Source: an uncultured Muribaculaceae bacterium
Lineage (GTDB): Bacteria > Bacteroidota > Bacteroidia > Bacteroidales > Muribaculaceae
Direction of reading: 5' to 3'
Assembly (NCBI GenBank): GCA_947381945.1
Contig: CANCXM010000016.1
Coordinates: forward strand, 1 to 64,000
DNA length: 64,000 nt
The position numbers and the translations under genes were made by a program. The notes under the pieces were generated by a model, which searched no databases, had not been told where the DNA came from, and saw nothing but the letters and a program-made list of their open reading frames with translations. Numbering within the stretch: position 1 is the stretch's first letter; each line of letters begins with the position of its first letter. Below, piece after piece: positions 50,755 to 59,095 of the stretch.

Positions 50755-51819
50755 ATGACTATGGACAAGACACTGACAATAGTTGCCGACCGCAACATAC
50801 CTTTTCTGAAAGAAGCTCTTGAAGGGCTCGGCAACGCCATCTATCTTCCCGGCGACGCGATAACTCCGGAGGTGATGCGCGATGCTGACATTCTCCTTAC
50901 ACGCACACGCACAAAATGCAACAGCAATCTGCTCGATGAATCGAAATGCAGCTTCGTCGGGACTGCGACAATCGGTACTGACCATATTGACCTTGACTAT
51001 TGCTCGTCACAGGGAATATGCGTCGCCAACGCTCCCGGATGCAACGCTCCCGCTGTGGCGCAATATGTGCTTGCAGCCATCGGACGCTCACTCCGTCCGG
51101 GCGAGACCTTTGCCGACAAGACACTCGGAATCATCGGTGTCGGAAATGTCGGCTCCATCCTCGAACGCTGGGCAAAGGGACTTGGCATGACCGTGCTGCT
51201 CAACGACCCTCCACGCGAAGAGGAGGGAAAAGACGGCAAGAAGTATATCGGGATTGATGAAATTGCACGGAAGTGTGACGTTATTACTGTCCATACCCCT
51301 TTGACCCGCACGGGAAAGCATCCTACCTACCACCTCATCAACGACAGCTTCCTTGACAAGACCGAAAAGCGACCGATGGTCATCAACGCCGCCCGTGGTC
51401 CCGTCACGGATACCGAAGCACTGAAACGGGCTTTCAATATCGGCAAGATTTCAGCACTTGCCATTGACTGCTGGGAAGGAGAGCCTGCCATCGACACAGA
51501 ATTGCTCGAAATGGCAACCGTGGCCACACCACATATAGCCGGTTATTCGGAAGAAGGTAAAATCCGCGCGACCTCAATGGTACTCGACGCGCTTGCACGT
51601 CATCTTGCCCGGCACTACGGAATGGACATCACTCCTGAAAAGCTCTCCGCAACCCTTCCACACACTGCCCCTGTTCCTGACGCCATCACTCCGGCAGCAA
51701 TCAACTACGACATTGATGCTGACACCTCATCCCTGAAATCAATCCCCACGGCATCCCTCCCCGCCACCTTCGAATCCCTCCGCAACAACTACAACCTCCG
51801 CCCGGAACCGAGAGGATGA
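50755..51819 (+). CDS. pdxB: 4-phosphoerythronate dehydrogenase
   Basis: A 354-residue D-2-hydroxyacid dehydrogenase that oxidises 4-phosphoerythronate in pyridoxal phosphate synthesis. The NAD-binding GIIGVGNVGSILERWAKGLGM (about 120), the substrate RTRTKCN segment, and the catalytic TVHTPLTRTGKHPTYHLIN and HIAGYSEEG parts are as in PdxB. Start is ATG at 50755 or two codons on (MDKTL). Its stop TGA overlaps the ATG of the small ORF at 51816. Confidence 0.93.
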   Translation: MTMDKTLTIVADRNIPFLKEALEGLGNAIYLPGDAITPEVMRDADILLTRTRTKCNSNLLDESKCSFVGTATIGTDHIDLDYCSSQGICVANAPGCNAPAVAQYVLAAIGRSLRPGETFADKTLGIIGVGNVGSILERWAKGLGMTVLLNDPPREEEGKDGKKYIGIDEIARKCDVITVHTPLTRTGKHPTYHLINDSFLDKTEKRPMVINAARGPVTDTEALKRAFNIGKISALAIDCWEGEPAIDTELLEMATVATPHIAGYSEEGKIRATSMVLDALARHLARHYGMDITPEKLSATLPHTAPVPDAITPAAINYDIDADTSSLKSIPTASLPATFESLRNNYNLRPEPRG

Positions 51820-51941
51820 TAGCCAAATCCGAAAAACGCAAAGATAAAACCGGGCTTGAAGAAGCGTATGAAGATGTCAAAGCCGGTCGTATCAACCATT
51901 ACGACAGTGCCGATGATCTATTCAAAGCACTCGGGATATGA
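51816..51941 (+). CDS. 41-aa antitoxin-tail-like peptide
   Basis: A 41-codon frame beginning MIAKSEKRKDKTGLEEAYED and ending DDLFKALGI. The segment EAYEDVKAGRINHYDSADDLFKALG reads like the toxin-binding C-terminus of a Bacteroidetes type II antitoxin, but the usual DNA-binding N-terminal domain and a toxin partner are missing. It starts within the pdxB stop codon (ATGA), so it is either a small coupled gene or the remains of a broken antitoxin. No independent promoter is visible. Confidence 0.5.
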   Translation: MIAKSEKRKDKTGLEEAYEDVKAGRINHYDSADDLFKALGI

Positions 51942-51978
51942 GATATTCGCGATGTCTCACACATCCGCATGGGCCAGC

Positions 51979-52452
51979 CTATAGCTTTATCTCAAGCACA
52001 TTGGTTGATTTTATCTCATTGAGCACAAATGAGCTCTGCATCTTGATGATGCCCTGCACCTTGGTCAGTTTTTCAAAGACGAACTTATTGTATGCCTCCA
52101 AATCCTTCAGGACCACCTTCAGGAGAAAATCATAGTGACCGCCGGTGCAGTAACACTCCATGACCTCATCAATCTCAGCAATTTCCGAGCAGAAACGCAT
52201 GATGTGTTCATCGTCGTGGACTGCAACCGAAACGTTGCAGAATACCACAAGAGGCAAACCCACCTTCTTCTGATCCACAACGGCAGTATAACCCTTTATG
52301 ACACCCTCTTTCTCCAGTCGGCGGATACGGTCATAGACCGGAGTTTTCGAGAGGTTGACCTCATCGCAGAGAGTCTTTGTGGCCATTTTTGCATCATGCT
52401 GCAATGCCTTAAGCAATTTCACGTCAGTTTCGTCAAGCTGTATCATAGTCAT
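51979..52452 (-). CDS. Lrp/AsnC-family transcriptional regulator
   Basis: A 157-residue regulator. Start at MTMIQLDETDVKLLKALQ (52452); the longer frame from 52599 reads through the promoter. The N-terminal helix-turn-helix (about 1-60, KTLCDEVNLSKTPVYDRIRRLE) is followed by the RAM ligand-binding domain (about 70-150). Such proteins are feast/famine regulators sensing amino acids. It is divergent from the EamA transporter, which it may control. The -7 box is at 52513-52520. Confidence 0.92.
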   Translation of the reverse strand: MTMIQLDETDVKLLKALQHDAKMATKTLCDEVNLSKTPVYDRIRRLEKEGVIKGYTAVVDQKKVGLPLVVFCNVSVAVHDDEHIMRFCSEIAEIDEVMECYCTGGHYDFLLKVVLKDLEAYNKFVFEKLTKVQGIIKMQSSFVLNEIKSTNVLEIKL

Positions 52453-52512
52453 TATGTCCTTTACAAGCACCTTCTTCAATCCATCGGGAGGAATCGGAGC
52501 GCATTTTGCGGG

Positions 52513-52520
52513 CAAATATA
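52513..52520 (-). promoter_or_regulatory. -7 box (TATATTTG) for the Lrp-type gene
   Basis: TAnnTTTG match on the minus strand about 60 nt upstream of the regulator start. Confidence 0.6.
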
Positions 52521-52572
52521 GGAATATTTTCTTACTTTCAAGCAATATTGCAGTACTATGGTAAAGAATAAG

Positions 52573-52580
52573 TAATTTTG
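52573..52580 (+). promoter_or_regulatory. -7 box (TAATTTTG) for the EamA transporter
   Basis: TAnnTTTG match 24 nt upstream of the ATG at 52605, divergent from the regulator promoter 53 bp away; the interval is a natural site for Lrp-type binding. Confidence 0.65.
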
Positions 52581-52604
52581 CACCGACAAAAGTCAACATC
52601 TATA

Positions 52605-53525
52605 ATGAATCGCAGCACTATCCTCCCGCATTTTCTCGCAGCCCTATCGGCAATCATCTGGGGTGTGACCTTCATATCAACCAAATTACTCATAGCCGAA
52701 GGCCTGACACCTCTTGCAATCTTTATCTACCGCTTCATATTAGCTTATCTGTGTATTCTTCCGATGATGCGCAGATTCTTGGCTGCCAGCCTCCGGGACG
52801 AGCTGACACTTGCACTCGGAGGGCTTGCGGGAGGCTCGATATATTTCCTTACCGAAAACACCGCTCTCGGCATCACATTTGCCTCAAATGTCTCGCTCCT
52901 CATCTGCACCGCCCCCATCTTCACGGTCCTTCTTGAAAGAACAATCTATGGGACACCTCTGCGCAAAAATCTGCTCGGAGGGTCAATGATTGCCCTCGCG
53001 GGAGTGGCTCTTGTGATTGTCAATGAGGGTATGGAATTTGAAATCAGCCCACTCGGCGACTTTCTCACCATAGTCGCCGCCCTCCTCTGGTCGAGCTATT
53101 GCCTGATTGTACGCCGTCTGGCCAAGAAATACGACACATTTTTCATCACCCGAAAGGTGTTTTTCTACGGTATCATCTCAGTGCTCCCATTCTTCCTCAT
53201 GAACACCGGCAAAGCCGACTATGCACTCCTGACCCGTCCTATCGTATGGGGCAACCTTATCTTCCTCGGGGTGTTCGCTTCAATGCTGTGCTATCTGATG
53301 TGGAATGTGGCCGTCCGCAGACTCGGCGCTGACAACGCATCCAACTATCTATACATAAACCCGCTCGTGACCATCATAGCCTCTTCAATCATACTCGAAG
53401 AACCCTTCACTGTTTACACATTCACAGGAGCCATCGCCATCATTGGAGGTGTGTTCATCGCCGAACGAGGAGGAGGTGTCGGAATAAAGCGCACCTCCAC
53501 TCCGGCAATGACCGAAAATGTCTGA
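52605..53525 (+). CDS. EamA-family (DMT) exporter
   Basis: A 306-residue membrane protein with ten helices in two EamA repeats (about 8-140 and 150-290). Start at MNRSTILPHFLAALSA (52605), after the -7 box. Repeat-typical stretches: AIIWGVTFISTKLLI, AIFIYRFILAY and YLYINPLVTIIASSIILEEPF. Exports small metabolites, often amino acids, which would fit the adjacent divergent Lrp/AsnC regulator. Substrate unknown. Confidence 0.92.
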   Translation: MNRSTILPHFLAALSAIIWGVTFISTKLLIAEGLTPLAIFIYRFILAYLCILPMMRRFLAASLRDELTLALGGLAGGSIYFLTENTALGITFASNVSLLICTAPIFTVLLERTIYGTPLRKNLLGGSMIALAGVALVIVNEGMEFEISPLGDFLTIVAALLWSSYCLIVRRLAKKYDTFFITRKVFFYGIISVLPFFLMNTGKADYALLTRPIVWGNLIFLGVFASMLCYLMWNVAVRRLGADNASNYLYINPLVTIIASSIILEEPFTVYTFTGAIAIIGGVFIAERGGGVGIKRTSTPAMTENV

Positions 53526-53616
53526 TTACGATACCGGAGCCTGCCGTCTGACAGGTTCGGAAACGACAATCAACAATAAGTTTGGGATTTCCTACGCTGA
53601 ATCAGTGAATTTTTAC

Positions 53617-53624
53617 TATCTTTG
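53617..53624 (+). promoter_or_regulatory. -7 box (TATCTTTG) for gldE
   Basis: TAnnTTTG match about 55 nt upstream of the gldE start. Confidence 0.65.
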
Positions 53625-53679
53625 CAGTGATAAACCGTGGCTATGCGCCCACGACATTGTATAACTTAGATTTATAGTC

Positions 53680-55059
53680 TTGGACTCTGACCCTTTCCCG
53701 GCCACTGAACAGGTGGCTAACCTTCTTCTTGACATCATCAACAATCCCCTCCTGAGCATCCCCGCCATGTCGACGGCCCAGATTGTGGCCCTTGCATTGG
53801 CTGTGCTTGCACTTGTGATCTCAGGCTTCGTGTCGGGTAGTGAAATTTCTTTTTTCTCGCTTACACCCGTGCAGTGCGACGAACTTGAGGAATCATCCTC
53901 GGGTGAGAGAGTGTTGCGGCTGTTGCGCGTCCCCGAACGCCTTCTTGCCACAATCCTCATCATCAACAATCTCGTCAACGTCACCATAGTCGTGCTCTGT
54001 AACTTCGCTCTCGGTCCGGTATTCTCCGGGTTGAGCGCAGTGTGGAGTTTCATCCTTCAGACCGTACTCCTTACCTTCCTCATCCTGCTCTTCGGTGAAA
54101 TCCTGCCGAAACTCTACGCCAATTCCAACAATCTGGCATGGGCGAAGATGGCCGCACCGATGCTTGAGGCCGGTGTGAAAATATTCTATCCGCTCTCATC
54201 GGTGTTGGTGAAAAGCGGTAGCATCGTCAAGAAAGTGGTGACAAAGGAAAACACCGCCGTGACCGCCGATGACCTCTCGCAAGCGCTTGAAATAGCGCAG
54301 GTGAGCGACGATGACAACAAGGACATGCTCGAAGGCATCCTTAAATTCGGCGACACGACAGCATCGGAAGTGATGACACCGCGCGTAGATGTCACAGGCA
54401 TTGATGTGGAGGATGATTTCGCAGAGGTGATGAAAGTCGTGATTGAGAGCGGCTTCGCACGTCTCCCGGTCTATGAGAATTCGATGGACAATATCAAAGG
54501 TGTGCTGTATTCCCGCGACCTTCTCCCCTATATCGGCCAGACCAAAGAGGGTTTCGAATGGCAGAAACTGATGCGTGAACCCTACTACGTCCCCGAATCC
54601 AGAATGATTGACGATCTTCTTGAAGACTTCCGCTCGCGCCGCGTGCATCTCGCGATTGTGGTCGATGAGTTCGGAGGCACGCAAGGCATTGTCACTCTTG
54701 AAGATGTGCTTGAGGAAATTGTCGGTGACATCGACGACGAATATGACGTGGAGGAGAAAACCTACCGCCGTCTGCCTGACGACACCTATATTTTCGAAGG
54801 TAAAACGCTCCTCAACGACTTTTTCCGCGTGACAGACCTCGACGAAGAGGATTATTCAGCCGTAATCGAGGACTGCGAGACACTTGCCGGTATGCTGCTT
54901 GCCATCAAGGGCGACTTCCCGAAGGAGAAAGAGTCGATTGTCTACGGACGTTGCCGTTTCCTTGTCCTCTCCATCCATCAGCACCGCATTGTCAACGTGC
55001 GCGTGAAGGTCATGCCTGAAGTGCAGGCTGACCAGATGGCACCAGCCCACGTCAACTAA
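53680..55059 (+). CDS. gldE: GldE-type CBS-domain membrane protein
   Basis: A 459-residue CNNM-type protein: three or four N-terminal helices (about 25-165), a CBS pair (about 215-330, MTPRVDVTGIDVEDDF and YVPESRMIDDLLEDF), and a CorC/HlyC domain (about 360-445). In Bacteroidetes this family is GldE, tied to gliding and type IX secretion-associated functions. The start appears to be TTG (53680), since LDSDPFPAT corresponds to the family N-terminus and no nearby ATG fits. Followed by gldD and a phosphopantetheinyl transferase in the usual Bacteroidetes order. Confidence 0.88.
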   Translation: MDSDPFPATEQVANLLLDIINNPLLSIPAMSTAQIVALALAVLALVISGFVSGSEISFFSLTPVQCDELEESSSGERVLRLLRVPERLLATILIINNLVNVTIVVLCNFALGPVFSGLSAVWSFILQTVLLTFLILLFGEILPKLYANSNNLAWAKMAAPMLEAGVKIFYPLSSVLVKSGSIVKKVVTKENTAVTADDLSQALEIAQVSDDDNKDMLEGILKFGDTTASEVMTPRVDVTGIDVEDDFAEVMKVVIESGFARLPVYENSMDNIKGVLYSRDLLPYIGQTKEGFEWQKLMREPYYVPESRMIDDLLEDFRSRRVHLAIVVDEFGGTQGIVTLEDVLEEIVGDIDDEYDVEEKTYRRLPDDTYIFEGKTLLNDFFRVTDLDEEDYSAVIEDCETLAGMLLAIKGDFPKEKESIVYGRCRFLVLSIHQHRIVNVRVKVMPEVQADQMAPAHVN

Positions 55060-55076
55060 GCGAGGATTCTTCAATC

Positions 55077-55682
55077 ATGAACATCGTGTCCTCCCTCCCA
55101 TTTCTCAAAGCATTGTCCATCCTTGCGGTTGCGCTCGTGTCGTGGAGCTGTTCCGGGCCGGCTGATGGAAATCAAGCTGTCCCCAAGCCTGAGGCATGGC
55201 CACGGATTGAAATCCCTGCGGAGGAGTACAATGTCAGGACTTTTGACGACACTGCAATTCCATTCAACACCTCAGCCAATGTCGACAGCCAGAATAAGGA
55301 TGGAGGAGTATGGATTGATGTTACCTACCCGACATTTGCCAATGCCCGACTTTATCTGACACTCCTCCCGATTACGAACCGTCAGGAACTGACCGAAGCT
55401 ATTGAAAACAGACGCGAACGCATGGAACTCAACACCGGCGGAGCTGTTACTGAACTGACTGAACTGACTTCGGAGGGAGAGTGGGAAGGACTGCTTGCAG
55501 TGACACGCAGCTCGCTCACCACACCGGTTCAACTGCTTGCCCACGACGGACGTCATCTGCTTTCAGGCGCACTGTATTTCAATTTTCCACCCGAAACACC
55601 CGCTGATTCCGTGGCTCCTATCGTCAGGACAGTGCGCCGCGATATGCTTCATGCGCTCAAACATATCACCACCATCAAATGA
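55077..55682 (+). CDS. gldD: GldD-type gliding lipoprotein
   Basis: A 201-residue lipoprotein: lipobox VSWSCSG (Cys about 25) and the GldD core PKPEAWPRIEIPAEEYNV then NKDGGVWIDVTYP and the RLYLTLLP segment. GldD is needed for gliding in Flavobacterium; in non-gliding gut species it probably supports envelope assembly. It follows gldE after 17 bp and overlaps the next gene by 4 bp, so all three are coupled. Confidence 0.9.
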   Translation: MNIVSSLPFLKALSILAVALVSWSCSGPADGNQAVPKPEAWPRIEIPAEEYNVRTFDDTAIPFNTSANVDSQNKDGGVWIDVTYPTFANARLYLTLLPITNRQELTEAIENRRERMELNTGGAVTELTELTSEGEWEGLLAVTRSSLTTPVQLLAHDGRHLLSGALYFNFPPETPADSVAPIVRTVRRDMLHALKHITTIK

Positions 55683-56236
55683 CAGAAATAATCGAGGGAG
55701 CGAGCTTTATGGTCTATCTTACACCCATAACGGCTACAGGGAATGATTCACGGAGCGAGCGCGAACAGGCGGCGAGCCGACGGTTGCTCTCAACCGTGTT
55801 CGGAGAAAAGACCATGAAAGGCCATCATGCCGATGGTGCACCCTTCATTGTCGGACGGGAAGACATCCCCATCTCCATTTCACATTCCACATCCACATTT
55901 CTGCTTGCAGTCGGGAAAACGGGTAGTCCAATAGGTGCAGACATCGAGTGTCCGCGACCTCAGCTTGAAAGGGTGAGACAAAAATTCCTGACTGCGGATG
56001 AAAACAGACGCAAAGACCGGATTGAAGACAAAAACGCGGGGATGGACTTCCTTGTGAAATGCTGGACTGCAAAAGAGGCAGTCTACAAAGCCGCCCGCAC
56101 ACCCGGACTCGGACTGACGGAGATAGAAGTGACCGATGATTTCAGAATGGCAGATGCACGGGGGACCAGATATGTCATCTTCTATTATTCAACCGATGCA
56201 GGCGAGACCATCTGCATAGCCACCACTGTCAGATAA
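55679..56236 (+). CDS. 4'-phosphopantetheinyl transferase
   Basis: A 185-residue Sfp-type enzyme that attaches phosphopantetheine from CoA to carrier proteins. Magnesium and CoA motifs: PISISHSTS, GADIECPR and WTAKEAVYKAART. The ATG overlaps the gldD stop by 4 bp. The acyl carrier protein at 20887-21126 is one likely substrate. Its 3' end overlaps the convergent S24 repressor by 8 bp. Confidence 0.9.
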   Translation: MTEIIEGASFMVYLTPITATGNDSRSEREQAASRRLLSTVFGEKTMKGHHADGAPFIVGREDIPISISHSTSTFLLAVGKTGSPIGADIECPRPQLERVRQKFLTADENRRKDRIEDKNAGMDFLVKCWTAKEAVYKAARTPGLGLTEIEVTDDFRMADARGTRYVIFYYSTDAGETICIATTVR

Positions 56237-56921
56237 TCTCATAGTTGAGAATCGCCTCCACAACATGGAGCGAGCGGATGTCGGAGCGCAACACATCCAT
56301 GTCATCGTAGGCAGGATTGTCGCTGTGGAGGATTACCATGCCGGGGTCGGAATGACGTCGCAGATACTTCACCACGCGGAATTCAGGCAACTCCACCACA
56401 TAAATCTGCCCCCAATAAATATTTCGCATGTCACGGATAGGACGAATGGCCACATAACCGCCGTTGATTATGCGCGGCGACATACTGTCGCCCCTGACTT
56501 TCACTATATTGGAATTCTGCGGTATACCGGGAATGTCGATTGCACCAATGGGACGGATCTCACCGAAAAGCTCATCAAGGCTACGGCATCCCGCCGTCAC
56601 ATCAAGATCATAGACAGGTATGCCCTGCGGTGCCGGAAGCTGAGGCATTACCACATCTGAATGGATTTCTTTGGCTATCAATGTCTTGTCGAACGGCAGG
56701 CCATCGCCGTCGCGCAACCACGATTTCGAGACTCCGAGGTCGGCCACGATGCGGTTGACAAGCCCCTCTGAGAAGGGAAGCTTGCCGTTGAGGACTTTGG
56801 ACAAATTGGATGTGTCGATGCGTAGCAACAATGCAAGCTGCCGTTGAGACAGCCTGCGCAATTCCATCAGATAGCGCACACGGCCAATAATGGCCTCGGT
56901 ATTAGGAGAGATAGTGTTCAT
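56229..56921 (-). CDS. XRE / S24-peptidase transcriptional repressor
   Basis: A 230-residue LexA/CI-like repressor. The N-terminal XRE domain (about 5-65, LSQRQLALLLRIDTSNLSKVL) is joined to an S24 domain (about 110-225) with the catalytic serine in VKVRGDSMSPRI and the lysine in FRVVKYLRRH. It probably cleaves itself during DNA damage and so derepresses its targets. No prophage is linked, so it may be a chromosomal regulator. The -7 box is at 56970-56977. Confidence 0.9.
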   Translation of the reverse strand: MNTISPNTEAIIGRVRYLMELRRLSQRQLALLLRIDTSNLSKVLNGKLPFSEGLVNRIVADLGVSKSWLRDGDGLPFDKTLIAKEIHSDVVMPQLPAPQGIPVYDLDVTAGCRSLDELFGEIRPIGAIDIPGIPQNSNIVKVRGDSMSPRIINGGYVAIRPIRDMRNIYWGQIYVVELPEFRVVKYLRRHSDPGMVILHSDNPAYDDMDVLRSDIRSLHVVEAILNYEII

Positions 56922-56969
56922 GATATATAATTCAATTATTAAAAGTCAACCGGATTGGTTTAACACCAA

Positions 56970-56977
56970 CAAATATA
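56970..56977 (-). promoter_or_regulatory. -7 box (TATATTTG) for the S24 repressor
   Basis: TAnnTTTG match about 49 nt upstream of the start at 56921. Confidence 0.6.
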
Positions 56978-57086
56978 CGAATATATGGTGGATTTAACAA
57001 GAGCGCAACGTCCAAATCTTATCATTGTTAATAATAATGTTGAAAACTGGCAGGGGATTTTTGTTGGAGAGTCGGAGATTTTTGAT

Positions 57087-57094
57087 TACTTTTG
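57087..57094 (+). promoter_or_regulatory. -7 box (TACTTTTG) for the DUF3127 gene
   Basis: TAnnTTTG match giving a leader of about 108 nt with a CCGGAAAT-rich stretch of unknown role. Confidence 0.55.
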
Positions 57095-57206
57095 TAGTCA
57101 GCCTCTGATTTTCAGGAATAATCCGGAAATCGGCATTTGTCTGTAAACACCGTTTCCGACAGCCGGGAGGCGAAATCCGGAATAATCAAAAACACAATAT
57201 CCACAC

Positions 57207-57629
57207 ATGGAAATAACAGGAAAAATCATTGTAGCACTCCCGGAAGTGGGGGGCACTTCCCAGAAGGGAAACGCTTGGAAAAAGCGTGAATATGTACTTG
57301 AGACTCAAGAAACATATCCCCGCAAGGTCTTCTTCAACTTCTTCGGTGACCGCGTTGACCAGTATCCTCTTCAGGTAGGTCAGGTCGTGAAAATCAGCTT
57401 CGACATTGACAGCCGTGAGTACAACGGTCGTTGGTATGTGGAAGTCCGCGCATGGAAGGCAGAAGATCCCAATGCCGGTATGGCCGCACCCCAGCCCGCA
57501 GCATACGGTGCTCCTGCAGCCTACGGACCCGCACAGAACATGCCTCAGGGCTATGCCGCTCCCGCAGCAGCTCCCGCTCCTCCGATGCCCGACCTCACAC
57601 CGTCGGCTACCGATGACCTTCCCTTCTAA
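57207..57629 (+). CDS. DUF3127 OB-fold protein with SSB-like acidic tip
   Basis: A 140-residue protein: the DUF3127 domain (about 1-90, MEITGKIIVALPEVGGTSQK, KKREYVLETQETYPRKV, DIDSREYNGRWYVEVRAWK) resembles an OB-fold. A Pro/Ala/Tyr-rich linker follows, and the end is DDLPF, like the DDDIPF tip by which single-strand binding proteins recruit partners. It is not a true SSB, as the OB core differs. Probable single-strand DNA or RNA binding role in replication or repair, by inference. A terminator follows the gene. Confidence 0.88.
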   Translation: MEITGKIIVALPEVGGTSQKGNAWKKREYVLETQETYPRKVFFNFFGDRVDQYPLQVGQVVKISFDIDSREYNGRWYVEVRAWKAEDPNAGMAAPQPAAYGAPAAYGPAQNMPQGYAAPAAAPAPPMPDLTPSATDDLPF

Positions 57630-57638
57630 GAAACTTCA

Positions 57639-57673
57639 AAAGCCTGTCACTCCAAACCTGACAGGCTTTTTTT
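57639..57673 (+). terminator. Terminator after the DUF3127 gene
   Basis: Perfect 11-bp stem AAAGCCTGTCA (57639-57649) / TGACAGGCTTT (57659-57669), followed by T (57667-57673). Confidence 0.92.
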
Positions 57674-57800
57674 ATATTTCTCCCAGACCGCAACAGACAG
57701 GAATTAGCACAAGCTGTAATTACTCTCTAAGAAAGGTACAGAAGTCCCTATAACGCGTTCCGCATTATCTTGAAGCAATAAACAAATTTGTTATATGATA

Positions 57801-57907
57801 GGACAGAGGGGCATAAGATACAAAAGATTAGATTCAAGTAAATTATACTTCTGTCGCTTTTGCTTCTTATGTTCGTCTGTATCTATTTTCCGAATTTTCG
57901 GATTGAG
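57801..57907. repeat. Dispersed hairpin element, copy 10
   Basis: Left arm GGGGCATAAGATACAAAAG, loop AGTAAATTATACTTCTGTCG, right arm GCTTTTGCTTCTTATGTTCG then TCTGTATC; the tail CCGAATTTTCGGATTGA is at 57891-57907. Same subfamily as copies 3 and 11; the tail faces the 3' end of the DUF5024 gene. Confidence 0.8.
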
Positions 57908-57924
57908 CCGGGAAAAACGCATCA

Positions 57925-57967
57925 ATGAGCCGGATATTCACCCGAATACCCGGCTCATCACTTTTTA
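57925..57967. terminator. Bidirectional terminator before the DUF5024 gene end
   Basis: Arms ATGAGCCGGATATTC (57925-57939) and GAATACCCGGCTCAT (57944-57958), one mismatch; T-runs on both sides (CTTTTT on plus, GTTTTT on minus). It ends the leftward DUF5024 transcript. The rest of 57968-58062 shows nothing recognised. Confidence 0.75.
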
Positions 57968-58062
57968 TCACTATTATAGACGGACGGAATCGCTTTTTCC
58001 AATATATGTGTAAATTATAGCTTATATACTTATATAATCAATTATGGTTTATATCTGAGAAT

Positions 58063-58974
58063 TCAATTATAGCTTACATAGTAATTACCGCCTGAAATTG
58101 AGGTGACGGTTTTTGAATGTGAACGCTTCATGGACTTTTTCTTAGCTTCAGCAGCTTTTTTCTGAGCCTTAACCGCTTTCTTCTGCGCCTCGACGGCCTG
58201 CTGACGGGCGTAGGCAGCTTGTTCGCGGGCGTAGGCGGCCTGCTGACGTGCGTAAGCTGCTTGCTCACGGGCGTAAGCTGCTTGCTCACGGGCGTATGCG
58301 GCTGCCTCATCAGTGTTATTCACTACAGTCACGCAATTATATGACCTTGCACCGCCACCGGCCATATCTTTGTCACACTTCTCAATGACAATAGCGTTGC
58401 CGTTGGAATCATGTATGGTTCCGGCTCCAATGCAGGCCCATTCGAACGGAATACCCTTCTCGTCACATACGGCAAGATTGTAACCCTTATGATAGATACC
58501 GTAGGTCGACTGCACACCGGGCACCTTATAGTAGAGGCTATGGTCCTTGCTCTTGCCTTTCTTTTTGGAAGAAGATGTCTTGGCGGTGGATTTGATGACG
58601 GAGAAGACCCACATGCCGTCGCCCTGCTGAACGAGGGTGTATTTCGAGTAGGCAGAGCCATCTTTCTTCTCAAATGTTATATTGTAGGCTGCTTTCGGAT
58701 TACGGCTGTTCATCTGAAAAGAGGCAGCATTGCCACGCTCCTTGCGGATGGCATCAATGAGCTTGTTTGCAAGCTTGTCATCAGAGAATTCGTAGAGACG
58801 ATTGGAACTGACCACGGCCTTTGTCACCGGATTTCTACGTTCATTGTAGACCTCGTTGGTGACACTCTTGGAATTCTCAAGAGATTTCATAGCCGATTCA
58901 ATCGACTGCTGAGCAAACAGGCCGAGATTCGAGAACAGTATGAAGGAGAGGGCTATCAAGCGGATAAACTTCAT
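58063..58974 (-). CDS. DUF5024 exported protein with AYAREQA repeats
   Basis: A 303-residue exported protein. Start at MKFIRLIALSFILFSN (58974) for the signal peptide; the upstream frame adds 14 residues. Residues about 20-130 match the DUF5024 pattern (SIESAMKSLENSKSV, YEFSDDKLANKLIDAI, YNITFEKKDG). A Ser/Lys linker follows, and near the end come five or six heptads AYAREQA/AYARQQA then Lys-rich AQKKAVK heptads (about 228-285), predicted to form a coiled coil. The DNA repeats are 21 bp, so their number may vary between strains. Confidence 0.8.
   Translation of the reverse strand: MKFIRLIALSFILFSNLGLFAQQSIESAMKSLENSKSVTNEVYNERRNPVTKAVVSSNRLYEFSDDKLANKLIDAIRKERGNAASFQMNSRNPKAAYNITFEKKDGSAYSKYTLVQQGDGMWVFSVIKSTAKTSSSKKKGKSKDHSLYYKVPGVQSTYGIYHKGYNLAVCDEKGIPFEWACIGAGTIHDSNGNAIVIEKCDKDMAGGGARSYNCVTVVNNTDEAAAYAREQAAYAREQAAYARQQAAYAREQAAYARQQAVEAQKKAVKAQKKAAEAKKKSMKRSHSKTVTSISGGNYYVSYN
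58177..58302 (-). repeat. 21-bp coding tandem repeat
   Basis: About five to six copies of a 21-bp unit encoding AYAREQA or AYARQQA within the DUF5024 gene; variants such as GCTTGCTCACGGGCGTAAGC are near-identical between copies. Confidence 0.8.
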
Positions 58975-59095
58975 GATGTGAGGCGTTATCTTTATAATTT
59001 TGGATGTGTGAGACAATTGTTTCTTTTCTGAAAAAGATATGATGGAAAGAGGAGAACGGTGGAAATGTAGCCGGAGCGATAGGGAGGGAGGAGAA

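Noticed and set aside
56229..56921. Prophage repressor marking an integrated phage
   Set aside because: No phage structural, integrase or replication genes lie nearby; neighbours are housekeeping genes.
57207..57629. Calling this gene ssb because of DDLPF and the neighbouring gld genes
   Set aside because: The N-terminal domain matches DUF3127, not the SSB OB-fold.
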